A stretch of DNA of 64,000 nt, from assembly GCA_030512335.1 (NCBI GenBank), contig JAULSU010000003.1, positions 5,394,001 through 5,458,000 on the forward strand, given 5' to 3'. Origin of the DNA: Immersiella caudata (taxonomy: Eukaryota > Ascomycota > Sordariomycetes > Sordariales > Lasiosphaeriaceae). This document shows positions 32,111-44,367 of the stretch, in pieces. The stretch's first letter is position 1. Each line of letters starts with the position of its first letter. The position numbers and the translations under genes were made by a program. The notes under the pieces were generated by a model that was not told where the DNA came from, did no database searches, and worked only from the letters and a program-made list of their open reading frames with translations.

Positions 32111-34273
32111 TCATCGGCCCCCGACCGTCTCGACAGTGCCAGAACCACTTCTAGCGCTGCCGCCGTTGGATGCCGAGTTGTAGGTCCATCCCGAACTGAG
32201 AGGGCTTGCAGCACCAAGATGGCCACCAGAGGCCCGCTTCCTTGCCCGGACTTGTGGGTCCTCCTCCTCTTCCATGCTGAACACGAACGCTGGGTCCTCT
32301 TCATCGATCGGAGTAGTGAATCGCCCGCTGGATCCGATCGATCCGCTGCTGACGTGGCGCTCAAGTCCGCGCTCCCGCTCTCGCTCCTTTCCGATGATGC
32401 CTGCTCCGATAGAGCCGATACCGTTGGAGTTGGTGTAACGCGCAATGTTGGGGTGGAGATGCGGACTGCTGCCAGTAGGACCGTCATCCAGACGAGTTCC
32501 CTGGAGTTGCTGGGTAAGGGCCGAAAGGGACTCGCCGCCACTACCGCTACCTTGGCGAATCGCAGAAGATGGCCGGCCGGTGCTCGAATCGGGGTGCATG
32601 TCGGCAGTAATGGCGCTTGCCAGGCTAGAGTTGCGTAGCGGGCTTCCGACATGACCAAAGGCAGACACGTGCTTAAGTGACCTGCTTGTGTGTCCCGACC
32701 CACCCACGTCCTGGCCATCTTCGTCTCTCTGTCTTTGGAAGAACGAGCCCCATCGACTTGGGCTCGCAGCCGCGCCGGGGCTGCCAAACTTCGTTGCTGA
32801 TATCGGGACCGACTCTGTCGCCTCTGTTCCATCGTATCCCCGCAGGGTGTTGGTGGTGGACCCCCGCCTTGCTTTCTCCGCCGGTGTCAGAACTTCGTTG
32901 GCGAGTGCGCCAGGGACATAGTCTTCCTCAAACAGGAAGTTGGCTTCCCAATCCCGATCGATCTTTGGAGCGCTGCTGCTCATCAGCCGGGGCTTGGCGA
33001 AGCGAAGCGAGCTACTATGCATTGCCTTCTTGCCAAAGTACTCTTCGCTCCCCAAAGACATGCCGTGAACATTGGATCCTGTCGGTGGGCTGCTTCCGAA
33101 CCCGTTCATCTCGCCCGAGGCGATTGCAGACGGAGAGAGATGGTCCATGCCGCCAAAGGCAGAATCGTGCAGGAGCTTTAGCGTCTCGGATGTACGTGCA
33201 TCCTTCGCAGCGTTCAACGATGACGAAGGCGACTCCAGCCCAAACTTGGAGGGCACTGAGGACGGCCATGGCCCGTAGCGGGCAGCGTGTGAGATTCCGT
33301 TGCTATCGAACGAAGCAGGGAGAGGGGCGTCCAAAACCGAGAGCCCCTTGGCAGCGGGGGAGAGCCCGAGACCAAAGCGGTTCGTGTCTTCGTCCCGAGG
33401 GGAGCCGTATGTGGACGTGGGATTCGACGTGTATGTGGTATCGATGGTCGGGAGCCCATTCTCCATGCTAGGCTGCCGCCCAAGCTGGTGGTTATATCGT
33501 TCCTCCCCGAGAGGATACTGGCTCGAGGTGGTATAGGGCGGCGCAGCATCGGCGCGGAGGAAGGAGTTCGTCAACGCGCTGTTGGACGGCGGATGGTACG
33601 CTGTGAGATTGACGCGGGCGCCCAAGGTGACCGGCGAGGGTGCGCCGATCGTTAGGTTACCGTTCTTGCCATAGTTGATTCGGCGCCCGTCGGGCAGCAT
33701 GTGGATGTTGGCGCATTTAGGGCCGAACTTGCAGTTGCCCTGTGGCGAGGTGGCACAACCAGTCAGTACAACTTGGCCAGAGACGTCAACTGGCCCCCTT
33801 TGTGCTGCCCGGTCGTGCGACGTCGACGACCGGGAGGCGCTCCGGGGCGCTGGAAATGCGGGGATGTCGACCACGTACCTTGGCGAAATACTTGCATACT
33901 GTCTCAGAAGCCACGCTGAGATCATGGCTGAAGGGACAGGCGACACCAGCCTGACAGGCGCCCTGGCGGAAGAACTTGCAGGGAACGTGCGAGGTGTCTG
34001 TAGAGCGGTGCAATCCCGCGTTAGCTTTGGTCTTCGCATCGTGGTTTTGCGTCCGCGGCCGAGTCCGCAGGTCGGGTGTCCGACCAGCGGCGTCAAGCTG
34101 GTAGCCCGCATCGCATGACGGAGCGGAAGGCAGGGAGACTTACTCGGTGGGCTTCTCGGCCCGTCGAATCGATTTCCTCCAGGGATCGGGCTCATCATGC
34201 CATTGGAGCGCGTGTTTTGGCTTTGGATGTTGAGGCTGCCGCTTCGTGCGTGGTTCAAATTGGAGGACGGCAT
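32111..34273 (-). CDS. Tandem CCCH zinc-finger protein (Lee1-like)
   Basis: The product is a predicted 625-aa RNA-binding-type zinc-finger protein. Exons are 34144-34273, 33879-33997 and 32111-33739, with introns of 146 bp (phase 1) and 139 bp (phase 0). The two fingers lie at about residues 50-95: CKFFRQGACQAGVACPFSH and CKYFAKGNCKFGPKCANIH, both C-x7-C-x5-C-x3-H. The second intron falls inside the second finger. This tandem pair near the N-terminus resembles yeast Lee1 and its fungal relatives. The remaining 530 residues are rich in Ser, Gly and Pro, mostly disordered, with short conserved-looking islands (WEANFLFEEDYVPGALANEV, EEDPAFVFSMEEEEDP). A single continuous 720-codon frame reads through both introns but destroys both fingers, so the spliced form is preferred. 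The upstream 8 kb is gene-free. Confidence 0.88.
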   Translation of the reverse strand: MPSSNLNHARSGSLNIQSQNTRSNGMMSPIPGGNRFDGPRSPPSKSPCLPLRHAMRATSLTPLVGHPTCGLGRGRKTTMRRPKLTRDCTALQTPRTFPASSSARAPVRLVSPVPSAMISAWLLRQYASISPRYVVDIPAFPAPRSASRSSTSHDRAAQRGPVDVSGQVVLTGCATSPQGNCKFGPKCANIHMLPDGRRINYGKNGNLTIGAPSPVTLGARVNLTAYHPPSNSALTNSFLRADAAPPYTTSSQYPLGEERYNHQLGRQPSMENGLPTIDTTYTSNPTSTYGSPRDEDTNRFGLGLSPAAKGLSVLDAPLPASFDSNGISHAARYGPWPSSVPSKFGLESPSSSLNAAKDARTSETLKLLHDSAFGGMDHLSPSAIASGEMNGFGSSPPTGSNVHGMSLGSEEYFGKKAMHSSSLRFAKPRLMSSSAPKIDRDWEANFLFEEDYVPGALANEVLTPAEKARRGSTTNTLRGYDGTEATESVPISATKFGSPGAAASPSRWGSFFQRQRDEDGQDVGGSGHTSRSLKHVSAFGHVGSPLRNSSLASAITADMHPDSSTGRPSSAIRQGSGSGGESLSALTQQLQGTRLDDGPTGSSPHLHPNIARYTNSNGIGSIGAGIIGKERERERGLERHVSSGSIGSSGRFTTPIDEEDPAFVFSMEEEEDPQVRARKRASGGHLGAASPLSSGWTYNSASNGGSARSGSGTVETVGGR

Positions 34274-37200
34274 GGTTTTTGGCCGGCGAAAGTTAGGTGG
34301 GCGAGAAGTGTGTGCGCAAAGAGGCGGGAGGGGTGAGTTTGGGCAGTGGAGGGGCGGCCCGATTCTTCAGCGCGCGTGCGCGTGCGGAAACCAGGAGGGG
34401 CACTGGCCAGGGCAGCGGCCAGCTGCCGTCAATTCGGATAGCGACAATGAAGACCTGAGGCGCTCGAAATTGCGAAAGGTGCCTGCGAAAGCTTCAAGGA
34501 GCTCAAAGAGAGGTTATTCGGATTCCTGGACAGCAGCGATGATAGGATGGGGTGCGGTGCGCAGCGACAGGAGCTCGAGGTGTGAGAGGGGGGGGAGATA
34601 GCGGGATGTTGAATGAGGCGAGCCGAGCGTGTGGTTGAGGTCTGAGGTGCTGCAGGGCAGCCCGAACCGGGAGGACGGGGTGCGCGCTGGCGCCAGTCGG
34701 ATATCCGCCCCTCAATACGGTAAAGCCCACGCGCGATGTGTTGCGCCGGCGCAGGAGACGACACCCGAGCAATGAAGGCGACTTGAAGCCCAATCAGCGG
34801 ACTGGTGTTGAGTCGCTTTTTCTCTGTGTGGTCTGCTCTGGGCTGGGAACAGGTGTGAATCGACCTCGAGCGATCAGATAGGGGGGATAAGAAAGGGGGG
34901 GCACGGGAATGGAGGCTGGGATTGAGCTCGCGTTTGTTGGACCGACGAAGCTGCAAGTGGTGCAGAGGCAGCGGGGTTCCTGTTGACTTTTAGGGCTTCC
35001 GCATCACGATTGCGGCAGGCAACCCAATACTTGACTCACGCAAAACACCAGTCCGCTGACGGCACAAAAACGGACCCTGGAAAGCTGACCGTCGCCCAGT
35101 CCTGGAGGAGACCCTGTCTGCCCTGCAGATTGCGGGCAGACTCGCCAGTAGCGCCCCCGCCTTTTTCGGTATCGATTACGATGTTGGCAGCAAGGGTGGG
35201 GGTTCGAGGGGAGGTTGTGCACGCGTTCGTGTGCGGGCAACCTGCAACGCTGGACGGACGAAGTTCAAAACGGAATCTCAACTCCCAGGTCTCGACGACC
35301 AGACACTGGTCAAAAATTCCATGCTCGTTGGCCTGAGTCGAAGGGGCCTGGGGAGTGGCCACGCAGCGACCAGTGCAGCCAGCCGATGCTGAAGGAGGCA
35401 GGCACCGCTGGTGAGGTCGCCGGGGAAGCTGTCGGTGAAGGAAGGAGCCCTTGACACCAAAGCATCCACCGTTTCCGATGCGGAAGTCCCGTGAAGGCTG
35501 AGCTTTCATTGTCAAATTCGGTCAAGCACAGCAGTCAATGACCAACAATGAGGGCTGTCTCAACTACCTTAGCACTTTCTGAGGTTACCTGGCGGTGAGC
35601 TTCTCCACCCGCCTTTTCCATCCAGATCCGAGTGGCCCGGGCCACGCAACAGCGGCACCTCACCAGCCAGCCCTTCGGGCGGAGCAGCCTGTCCGCCCTG
35701 ACCTCTCAACCTGTGCAACTCGAACAGATTTGAGAAGTGACAGCCAACGCTCACGAGAAATGGTGAGAATTACGGGCCATGTGCTGCGGACTAGACGCAT
35801 CGGGAATGCTTACTATCCAGAAACAGGAAGTGCTCACCATGCAGGAAATCCTCCTTGCTCCCACTACCTAATTATGCGCGGCCGCTACGTGCAAGCCTCC
35901 AGGCCGTGGACGGTGAGGCCCGTGATCTTTATTGCGGAATATGCAGCGCTGACTTCTGAGTTTACCCACAGACATCCAGCACCATCCGATCCGTAGCGAG
36001 CGAGAGCACACCCCACCCAGCTGCAGCCAACCGCTGAAAATACGCTGGCAAGTGTTCTCTGTGCCTACCCTCCAGTCGACTTGCAGTCCCCTCAATGGCC
36101 TGGTATCCCGAGAGGGCGCAGCCTCGAAGCGATACCGGATGTCGTTTGCTGCGAGCACGGCAGACCACACTTCAGACGTCGTCGTCGCCGTCGCGCATCG
36201 ACGCGCTTTTCGTTCCGCTGCCACCCCAACGCTGATAGGCCAGAGGCCCAATGCCGCGCAGCTCCTCAGTCTGGGGAAGCGGAGACGCGATAAGCAGGCG
36301 AGATAGGAAAGCCTCGGGCCATGGGATGACGTTACAGCGGTCGCGAAAGTCAGCACACTGTTGGCCTGTCGTCTCGAATGCGGACGACCTGCATGAGACA
36401 CGAGGGACCGATGCGCTGCGGTGCGCTTGCCTGCGCTTATTTTATCCCGGCCTCTGATGGATCGAAACAACACATGCGGCTCTCTCGGCCTAGGTCCGTT
36501 TGGTTGCTGCTGGCTCGACGTTGGCGGGTACTCTTGACATCTTGGCGAGCGTGCTGTTGGGCTCGTGAAGAGGTCATGTCTCACCAACATCGCGTGCCCC
36601 GCGCTTTGTTCAGCTCGTGTCGGTGAGGGCAGGACGATCTTTTCCCGAATTCCGCATCCCGGCCCGCCCTCACCAAAGAGAGCGCTTGGGCCACTGGCCA
36701 ACGCTATTTTCACTTCATTCGATGCGGGCTCGTTGGTGTTTGCATCAGCACGCTGAGATCCCAGGCGACAGACAGACAGACACCACGAATCGCCCAGGTC
36801 CTGATGCCCCGTCTTCCCCGCCCCTCAGCAGACCTGCGACGCCGTGTCTCCCGCTGCAACGCCCAGACAGCCCCACCCTCTGCAGCCTGCAACCGCACTT
36901 TTACGGCAGATGGTGTTCAAGGAACCCAGAGCTGCAAGGTCCTCTCCTCGGCTTTGGTCAGCGCTCGGGTCGGTTTGAGCAGCTTCGTTGGCCAACTCCC
37001 CAATCACGCCGCCTCGTAACCCAACCCAGGCAATATCTGCCCCTGATGCCCGGTCCGCCAAACCTGGCAAGCTCATCGAAGGCGTCCTAGATGCGGGGCC
37101 GGCACCCGTCAAGATCTCTGGGCCGAAGCAGATGTGCCTTGTGGCGCTCTCCGCAAAGCTGCATGAAATACTTATCCCTGTTTTGTCTAGCGTCGCACTC

Positions 37201-40200
37201 AAGTCACCTCATGCCAGTCATGGGGTATAGGTCTGCGCTGAGGCAGTTCGAATATCTCCGTCGCAGACTGTGGGAGCTGCAGAGCCCGATTAGCTTTTGC
37301 AGGTCTCCCTTTTTCCGATACTGCCGATGTGCGAGATGGTTGGTGGGCGCCCATCTCCCCGATCCCCAGGTTTCGATGCATCACAAGGCCCGTTGGCTGT
37401 CATAACTCGGTCATAAGTCAGAACGTGATAGTGGTGTCGGGTTGCACAGCACAGAATGCCTCGGGCGAGCTCCGTTTCTTGTGCACCCCGAAACGCGACT
37501 TCGACTGCTCTGTCCTGACCGCCCGCCAACTCGCTTGATCAACATCCGCTCCGCGTCTTACCCCACACACTTCTCCGCACTGCACCATCCGACAGCTTCC
37601 CGGGCCAGACCGCACCTTCCACAGTACGCTCTCTGCTTCCCTGTTTTGCGACTAGCCCTCACTATATGCGCCGGCCCTATCCTCGACAACTGTCCTCTCC
37701 ATACCAACAGATGCCAAGCCCATATCAACCCCTCCGAGACTGACGCCAGGGAAGTGCCGGGGCGGCGACCGCGGTCATGTTCACGTCGCACTTGGACCGC
37801 GCCCGTGCGGCTTCGGGGGCTCGGGAATCGAGCGTTCGCAGATGCGAGGGCGGGAGCTGCAGTTCCCGGCGATCTCGCAGCTGGACGATGTTCTTTGGCC
37901 AACCGACCAGCGGCGATACCGCAGCACAGCTTTGCCGACATCCAAACAAGAGTCGCTCCCCAGCCTGCCGTGAAGCAATTCCTGCTACCTCCCTCAAGGG
38001 ATCACCAATGCGTGGCGCCGGCTTGCGCATCCCAATGCAAGTCTTTGGACAGGTGTGGTTGGTGTGGTGTTGCAACCGCAAATCAGCCCCCGGCTCGAGC
38101 CACCCTCTTGTTGATACCTGCAGCGGGAGGACACCCTTTCGCGGAGCTTTCACCTAGGGACTTCGACATGGGCCCTATGGCATCCGCGCTGGGGCTCCAC
38201 AGCTCTGGAAACCAGCTCCAAGCCACAATGACAGGCAATCTACCACCCATAGTCCTCGTATTGAGGATGCGGTCACGGTCACTTTTTTTTCCGCGTGACT
38301 TCATCCGTCGACATGATGGAGTCTAGGCCAGCACCACGCTTCAGTGAGTGCACACCCCCTTCTTCCTCTTTGAATATTGATGCCCCCCCATTACTTAACA
38401 GCATGCTCCCTTTCGAAACCCATCCGTTTCTCTTGCGTTTCCCCATCTGACTACACCAAATGCGGGAACTATGATGCGAGGCTCCCTCCACGACCTCGAG
38501 CTAGTGGCTCGGAGAGCGTGGTGGCGTCTCGGGAAACACATTTCCCCAGATTTTCTCGGGCCTTGCCTAAGCGTTGATCGGCCGCTGCCTGTCTCGGGCA
38601 TGCCACACTGCCCACTTCCGGCCTCCCACCTGTAATATTGCCTCCAGGTCGGCGGAACATTAGCTCATGGGACGATAGTTCATGATCTTCTAGCCACCAT
38701 ACTCAGCTCGCTCGCTCTCACTTGTGGGGATGTTTGCCCGCTCTCACCGGCACGGTGACCGCAGCTCATGACCTCCACCGAGCCACCGCCTCCAAACACA
38801 TCAATCACGCCCAAGGACCAACACACAGTGATGTAGCCCCACCAGACCATAGGGTCCGCTTTCCACACCTCGGTGTCTGCAATGCAAGTAGATTGCTCTG
38901 GGCGCAGACCGTCCCCTTCCGGCACGGAGAAGTTGTTTGGCCGGCACCTGCTAAGCAGACGTAGCAGAGGAGCCAATAAGAATCTGACTATAGGGCAAAG
39001 CTGCTCTGGGTCACACCATCTCCCTCGTCTTCACACCCTTCTCCACTCACACTGTTCCGCTTCTGCCTTGGCAACGGCTCATTGCTCTTGCTGGATGCCG
39101 GGGCAGAGTCAGTTACTTCCTCGCTTGTCCCTCTCCACGGATGGTACGAAATTTGGCAACGTCAACGCCTTGTTTGGCCAACCGTGAGATTTGAATGTTA
39201 TTCAGTTCCACATTTCACCTTTGGGGTTCTTCCAGGCCTCTTGGTCGGTTCTGCCGGCGGCTGTGACGGCACATTACCAAGATCAGCATACAAACGGGAA
39301 CATTTCAACCCATGGTCACGACTGCACGGGCCGGCCCTGTGGCGACTGACCACCCGCAGTCAAGGAAGGCTAGCTTGCGCCCAAGCGTAAACGCCAGCTG
39401 AGGATTGCCTCCCACCCAGCGCCCGGCCAAGATGTCAAAGCCATCCTTTGATGTCGCAACCGAGACACTCTGACTAAAGACCCATGTCTCCCATCGTGGT
39501 GGTACGCGGCAGCGAGCCACCCTTGGCCTACACCTTGCCCTACCGGTACTAGACGGGGGAGATGAAAGAGCCGCCGGTTTACGTTCTTCACCCGACTACC
39601 GCCCGCCCCCCACCCACCCATCAGCAATCAGTTAGCGTGCCAACTTCGAGCAGAATGAAGTAGTTAGGCTGCTCGGCCGCGACCAGCGCAAATGGGTGCC
39701 GTCGTATATCATCCACATATATGACTTCACCATATCACTGCCCTTCCTTAGCATGCGCGGTTGTGACTCGGACATGTGGGTGGTAGCAGACTTGGTCGGG
39801 ACGGGTCAGCTGGTTTCTAAACATAGGGTAGGTGTGATCCCGAGATTTCACCTGGGTACTGAAGCTCGCACCTTGTTTTCCACTTCCATCCACCTGCAAT
39901 ACACCCAAGTAAGGGTCGGGCGAAATGCAGTCTGAGACGGAAGCGTCAAGTGGTACAGTCGATCAGTCAGCTTTCGAGCGTGGGGGGCAACGCATCCGAT
40001 CGATATTGGGTATTCCCGGGCGAGCAAATGCTGATTTGCCGAGCCGCGCGCTGCTGACGGGGTTTCTTGTTTGGGAACTTGTCCTTATCGCCGAGGGTTG
40101 GATGCTACTCACTTGCGAACAGGATTTTGTTTACTTTGGAATCTCGGTCTCCCTTTCCTGCACATACGTACGCGTCCCATGCACACACTTCGTCCCGTCT

Positions 40201-42329
40201 TACGGCATCCTGCCGGCTGGTTCCGCCTGATAGATGTGGATGCGAATCTTGATTTTGCATGGTTGGTTCTTGTACGCCGCGCATACACCGGATTCTGGTG
40301 CTGCCGTGACGCTAGTGGCGACGCGACATGCAGAGAGAGCTGGTGCACCGTTGCCATGCTATGTATGCACGATACGGTACCTTTGCCCGCTGCTACCAGA
40401 CTGCCCTCGCTGGGGACGCCGCATATTCGGCCCTTCAGGGGCACCTTCGACCACACGCATACTGACCTGTCGCCGCTGTTGACTGGAGCATACCATCTGT
40501 GGAGCAAACAATGTCGTTACCTTCTCTTCACATGCACTGGGCTTCTGTCGAGGGTTCAAGGCAACCATGCCCTTGACTCCTCACATCGCACCAGTACGTT
40601 GTGTTTGCACGACGTCGCGATGCTGGGCTTTTCCAATGCGAGAGGTAGGACGCCTGTGCTAGATTGCCACAGGACTCGACGTGTGGACTTGGCGTCGTGT
40701 TACGATGTTACAAAGGTATGCATCTCTACACTTTGGGTCGCCGGTATTGCCGGCGTTGAACATCAGCAGTTCAGAGGGTAGGTTTACACGGATCTGGGCA
40801 TAGCACTAGTTTGAGCTGGAGCTGCGGGCCAGGGTCGCGGTCTGGCTGCCTTCCTCGTGTGTGGGGATTAGTCCTCGGGTGCCGGATCTTCTTGGCGCGG
40901 GACGAGGCGATGGGGTGGTGTTGTGGCAACTGAGATGGGGGAGGGGCATGGTGAAGGGGTCTTGTGACTTGTTTGCGGACGGCTCGGAGGGTCTTGGGTG
41001 TCTTACGGAACGGAGTTGTTAGTTGGGGTGAGTGGTGAGTGACCGTTTTCGACGGTGTTTGTGGAGTGTTTGGTGGGTGTTTGGTGTTGGAGGGATGGGA
41101 TGGCGATGGGTTGTTAGAGTCGATGACGTCAGTGAGGGCTTGCGATCACGGGGCTGATACGAACTGTTGTGGCTCTCGGTTAGTGGCAGTCATGCGGTGG
41201 ATGTTGTTAACTAGGCCTGATGTAACTTGCGTCTTGGCGCGTTGCTGTCATCGTGGCGAAGCTATTCCCAACGGTGGGCCACCTGGCCGCGACCAACCCC
41301 TGAGAGTGGCACCTATGGTCTAGCTCCGACAGGGGAGCTTTTGCGTAGAGTTGAAGTGAATGAATACATGACTTCTCAGATTCTAAGCTTCACAGTCACA
41401 ATTCGGGCGGCGGGTGATGTTCATCAGTGCTCTGGTGACTCGTAGTGTTGGGGAGGGGGAGGTGAAGGGGGATATTGGGGGAAATTCTTATGAGAGGGGG
41501 TGGAGTGGGAGTAGGGGGCTGCATGTGGGGTTTGGTTGTTGTTGGGATGGTTCTCGCCTTTGCTTTCGCTGCGTTGACGGATGATGTAGAGTGAATATAA
41601 GGTACGGAGTGTACCGGATCTTGAGCGGGTCTGTGATGAGAACGGATTGGTGAAGCGTGTGAGGCACACACTCATTCAAGTCAATGATCTATAGGAACTT
41701 CCTCATTCAAGGTGGTGCCTCTCCTTCTTGCTACTGAGAACGGCTTGTGAGCCTCGCCTCTACCAGGGGCGTTGAGGTTCTTCAAGGGGTTGATTCCCTG
41801 GCGGCAGCACACTGGACTTACCATTCCGACGTCGTATGGGGGGCATTTGGTATCCCGAAGGTTGACTGAAGTATCGCTAGGTGGCACAGTCCGGTCTCAC
41901 ATATTCATACAAAAAGAACTGGGTCCCTCTCTGCTATGTGGAACGTGACTAAGGGCCACTTGATCATAGGATTTGTGGAGGCCACAACCTCAACTCCCTT
42001 AGAATCTGTTCCGCTATCGCGTCATACCGCCGAGTAAGTCCAGTAAGACGTCTAAACTGCAACCCGTGCAAGCTGCCAAACGGTACTTTGACGATCATGA
42101 TTTTGAACACGATTTCCCCAATCTGGACTCACCATGCTCTGGTCACTTGGATTCAAGGGTAGCCAATGAAGACAGCGAAACCCGCTGGGTAAAACGACGG
42201 ATTTCACACCAAGCGATCCGAACACCAGCTGTATCGGGGCCGAGTTGACATGATGCGCGAGTTGAATATACCCTTCAGGTACGTTGCCCCGAGCGACTTG
42301 TTAGACTCGCTCGAGCCATCCAACTCGAA
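34274..42329. other. About 8 kb without supportable gene
   Basis: Both strands were read. Open frames up to 294 codons occur, as expected for GC-balanced DNA, but they lack domains, signal peptides, low-complexity patterns or splice logic, and frames on opposite strands overlap freely. By eye the base composition is not AT-rich, so it is not a heavily RIP-mutated AT block. No transposase or reverse-transcriptase motif, tRNA or long terminal repeat was recognised. The left part must hold the CCCH promoter and 5' UTR, and long non-coding transcripts or upstream introns are possible. Confidence 0.5.
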
Positions 42330-43577
42330 TTAGGCCTCGAGATCCGAATCCGGCGCGTACCCCCTCGCTTCCGCCTCTCGCCGTTCAATGTACCTACGTA
42401 TTCTGTCTATCCAAGAATCCCCGCTCGACTTAGCACGGATGTGAGCGGGGGTTTCATCAGGCTCAGGCCGCCTTTTGCGCATGTCAGTTCGCCCGCGCAC
42501 TGACTGCGGTGCTAAATGGCTTCCTCAAGCGTGGAAGGTCTGTTGACCCTTCCTCCCGACGCAGCTTGTTGTAAGACGGCGTCAGTTTGTGGCCAGAGCC
42601 CGGAGGGAGACCGATCATCGGGCCTCGGTCCCGACCGCCTGGGGCGCGTTATATCTTCCCGTCCTTTACCCTGGCGAGGGGGAGCGTCCGCATACGGGTC
42701 AAGTTCCGTCGGGGCGACCATTGTTCCATGGTATGTGCTTTCCGCATAGGAGCTTAGCTCGGCCATGTCCTCGATCCATTGTTCAATCCTGCCCTGTGAG
42801 ATATTCGCGTGTCTCCCAAGTGCAGCGTGGCGGAGGCTATTAACGCGGGCAAGTATTTCCTCAGTGTTGAGCCTGGCTGCGGCAGAGTCTGCACGGATCG
42901 CAGTTGTGTCCTCTTTGACGGACTGGCCGACGCTTCTGCTGGCTGTTAGCTTGATGTCCTTGGTGCGCAGATGTCCGGCGGGCGGCCTACACGGTTATAG
43001 CGTGCATGCCGAGACTCAGCGCCGTATTATAATACTGCAGGCTCGTCCGCAACTTGTTTGTGTCGGTTTGACCAAACATGGCCCATCCCGCTTTCGAGAA
43101 GATCTTGTCGCGTCGGTACTTTTGAATCTTGTCTTCAATCTGCTCGACAACGGCATTGCATCCGCCAAGCGTGGTATTGAATTGGGCGATGAGGATTGGG
43201 GGGACCGCGGCGGCGGCGGCGGCGGCGCCAGAGATGCTCCGAGCGAGCGGGTTGAGGATGTTGGAGAGCGCCTGAAGCTCGTTGCAGGCTCTGGCGACCC
43301 CTCTTCACGTTCTCAGCCGCATCTGCGCTCTAGTTCTAAACCCTGCTGTCGAAAAAGGCAGCCACCGTCGTGACCAATCTGCTCCAAATGCTGGCAGATC
43401 GGCCGGAAACTTCCGTCTTCAGCACGCACAGGGGCTTTCCGCTTCATGATTGGTGGGTCGCCTCTGTCAATACCCTCAAATGCGCACTCCAGGCCAGACT
43501 TTCCATTCAACTCACGAAGGCTGCAACCTTGACGACTTCCGAGCTTATGTTCAATGCCCACTTCGATAGGGAGAAAA
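42330..43577 (-). CDS. Fungal N-terminal-domain protein (PigL_N-like), 5' end unresolved
   Basis: Several exons on the minus strand add up to one protein. The last exon 42330-42503 encodes SWIDRIRRYIERREAEARGY. Exon 42548-42938 encodes SVKEDTTAIRADSAAARLNT, LARVNSL and IEQWIEDMAELSSYAESTY. Exon 42991-43300 encodes RACNELQALSNILNPLARSI, an alanine run, and CNAVVEQIEDKIQKYRRDKI. A further exon 43516-43577 encodes ALNISSEVVKVAAF, bounded by CGGCAG and GTGAGT. The helical, coiled pattern resembles the N-terminal domain of fungal STAND and PigL-like proteins, but no NTPase follows, so it may be a stand-alone adaptor. The join of the last-named exon to 43300 is uncertain: between them AENVKR lies in a different frame. 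The first exon was not found. Splice donors GTCAAC and GTTGAA are weak. It could be partly decayed. Confidence 0.58.
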
Positions 43578-43807
43578 CTGCCGGCGTTAGAGCGTGTTAG
43601 CCGTCTTCGATGGACTTTACCCGATAATTGTTGTCTCCTTTTCCCCCAGTCAGCTCAACGCGTTCTGCGGGGTCACATCGGATATCGAGAATGACTCCGT
43701 ACCTAAGCTCAAGCGACGCGTTCAGTTCAGGATAATTTTCTCGCCCATTCTATCCTCTGTCGACAGCAAGAAACAACCTCAATCGACTCCCCTGCACAAC
43801 CAACAAC

Positions 43808-44293
43808 ATGCATCTACTCAGTTTTCTCCCATCCCTCCTCCTCTCTTTCGCGTCGCTGTCGCTCGCCGCCCCTCCCTTCTCCCATCTCATCCGCCAAGCC
43901 AACAGCACGTGCACCGCCGGCGCGTCCATTGACAACCTCTACACCTTCAGCAACTTGCGCATCAACTACGCCCCTTCTGGCGGCCAAAGCACAGCCGCCT
44001 TCGCCGTAACCAACACACGCACCAACCTGACAGAGGTACTCCCATGCACGCTGCGCATTGGGTACCAGTGCCAATACAACGGGACACCTGAAAACCCAGC
44101 GCTGCAGGTTTGGTTGCAGCTGAATTTGGCTGCGTATTTCAGTTTTATGGATACGAGCTTTTGTCCGGGACGGGTTATCACGGGGCAGGCTGAGATGGCG
44201 TTTACGTGTCCGGATACGCCGTTTGAGAATGGAATGATTTGCCGGGGGGATGTTGAGAGTGTTGGGGCTAGAGGGACGGTGGAGGAGATGTGA
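43808..44293 (+). CDS. Small secreted cysteine-rich protein
   Basis: An intronless 161-aa protein with signal peptide MHLLSFLPSLLLSFASLSLA and a possible Lys/Arg-type processing point after HLIRQ. Six cysteines follow (NSTCTAG, LPCTLR, YQCQYNG, SFCPGR, FTCPDT, MICRGD), with three N-glycosylation sites (NST, NLT, NGT). The body is predicted mostly beta (NLRINYAPSGGQSTAAFAVT, LQVWLQLNLAAYFSF). Secreted proteins with this layout are common and unannotated in plant- and insect-associated ascomycetes, which I recall rather than verified. It does not carry the CDG core of the 7.8-20.5 kb array. Its 3' end lies 74 bp from the convergent Cys/His-rich gene. Confidence 0.75.
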   Translation: MHLLSFLPSLLLSFASLSLAAPPFSHLIRQANSTCTAGASIDNLYTFSNLRINYAPSGGQSTAAFAVTNTRTNLTEVLPCTLRIGYQCQYNGTPENPALQVWLQLNLAAYFSFMDTSFCPGRVITGQAEMAFTCPDTPFENGMICRGDVESVGARGTVEEM

Positions 44294-44367
44294 AGAGGGG
44301 TGTGTTGGGTAATTACAAAATCTAAGCATTCATTCCATGGAATGTCGAACAAGTCTCTTGATATGCA

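Noticed and set aside
32111..34273. A single unspliced 720-codon protein
   Set aside because: Reading through removes both CCCH fingers; two in-phase introns restore them exactly.
35868..36713. A 281-codon minus-strand frame
   Set aside because: Composition is that of random GC-balanced DNA; no domain or signal.
37442..38326. A 294-codon plus-strand frame
   Set aside because: No motif, biased composition or splice support; overlapping frames on the other strand are nearly as long.
40071..40781. A 236-codon plus-strand frame
   Set aside because: No family resemblance and no plausible start context.
43201..43235. The GGC repeat as a microsatellite of its own
   Set aside because: It encodes an in-frame alanine run in the PigL_N-like protein and needs no separate entry.
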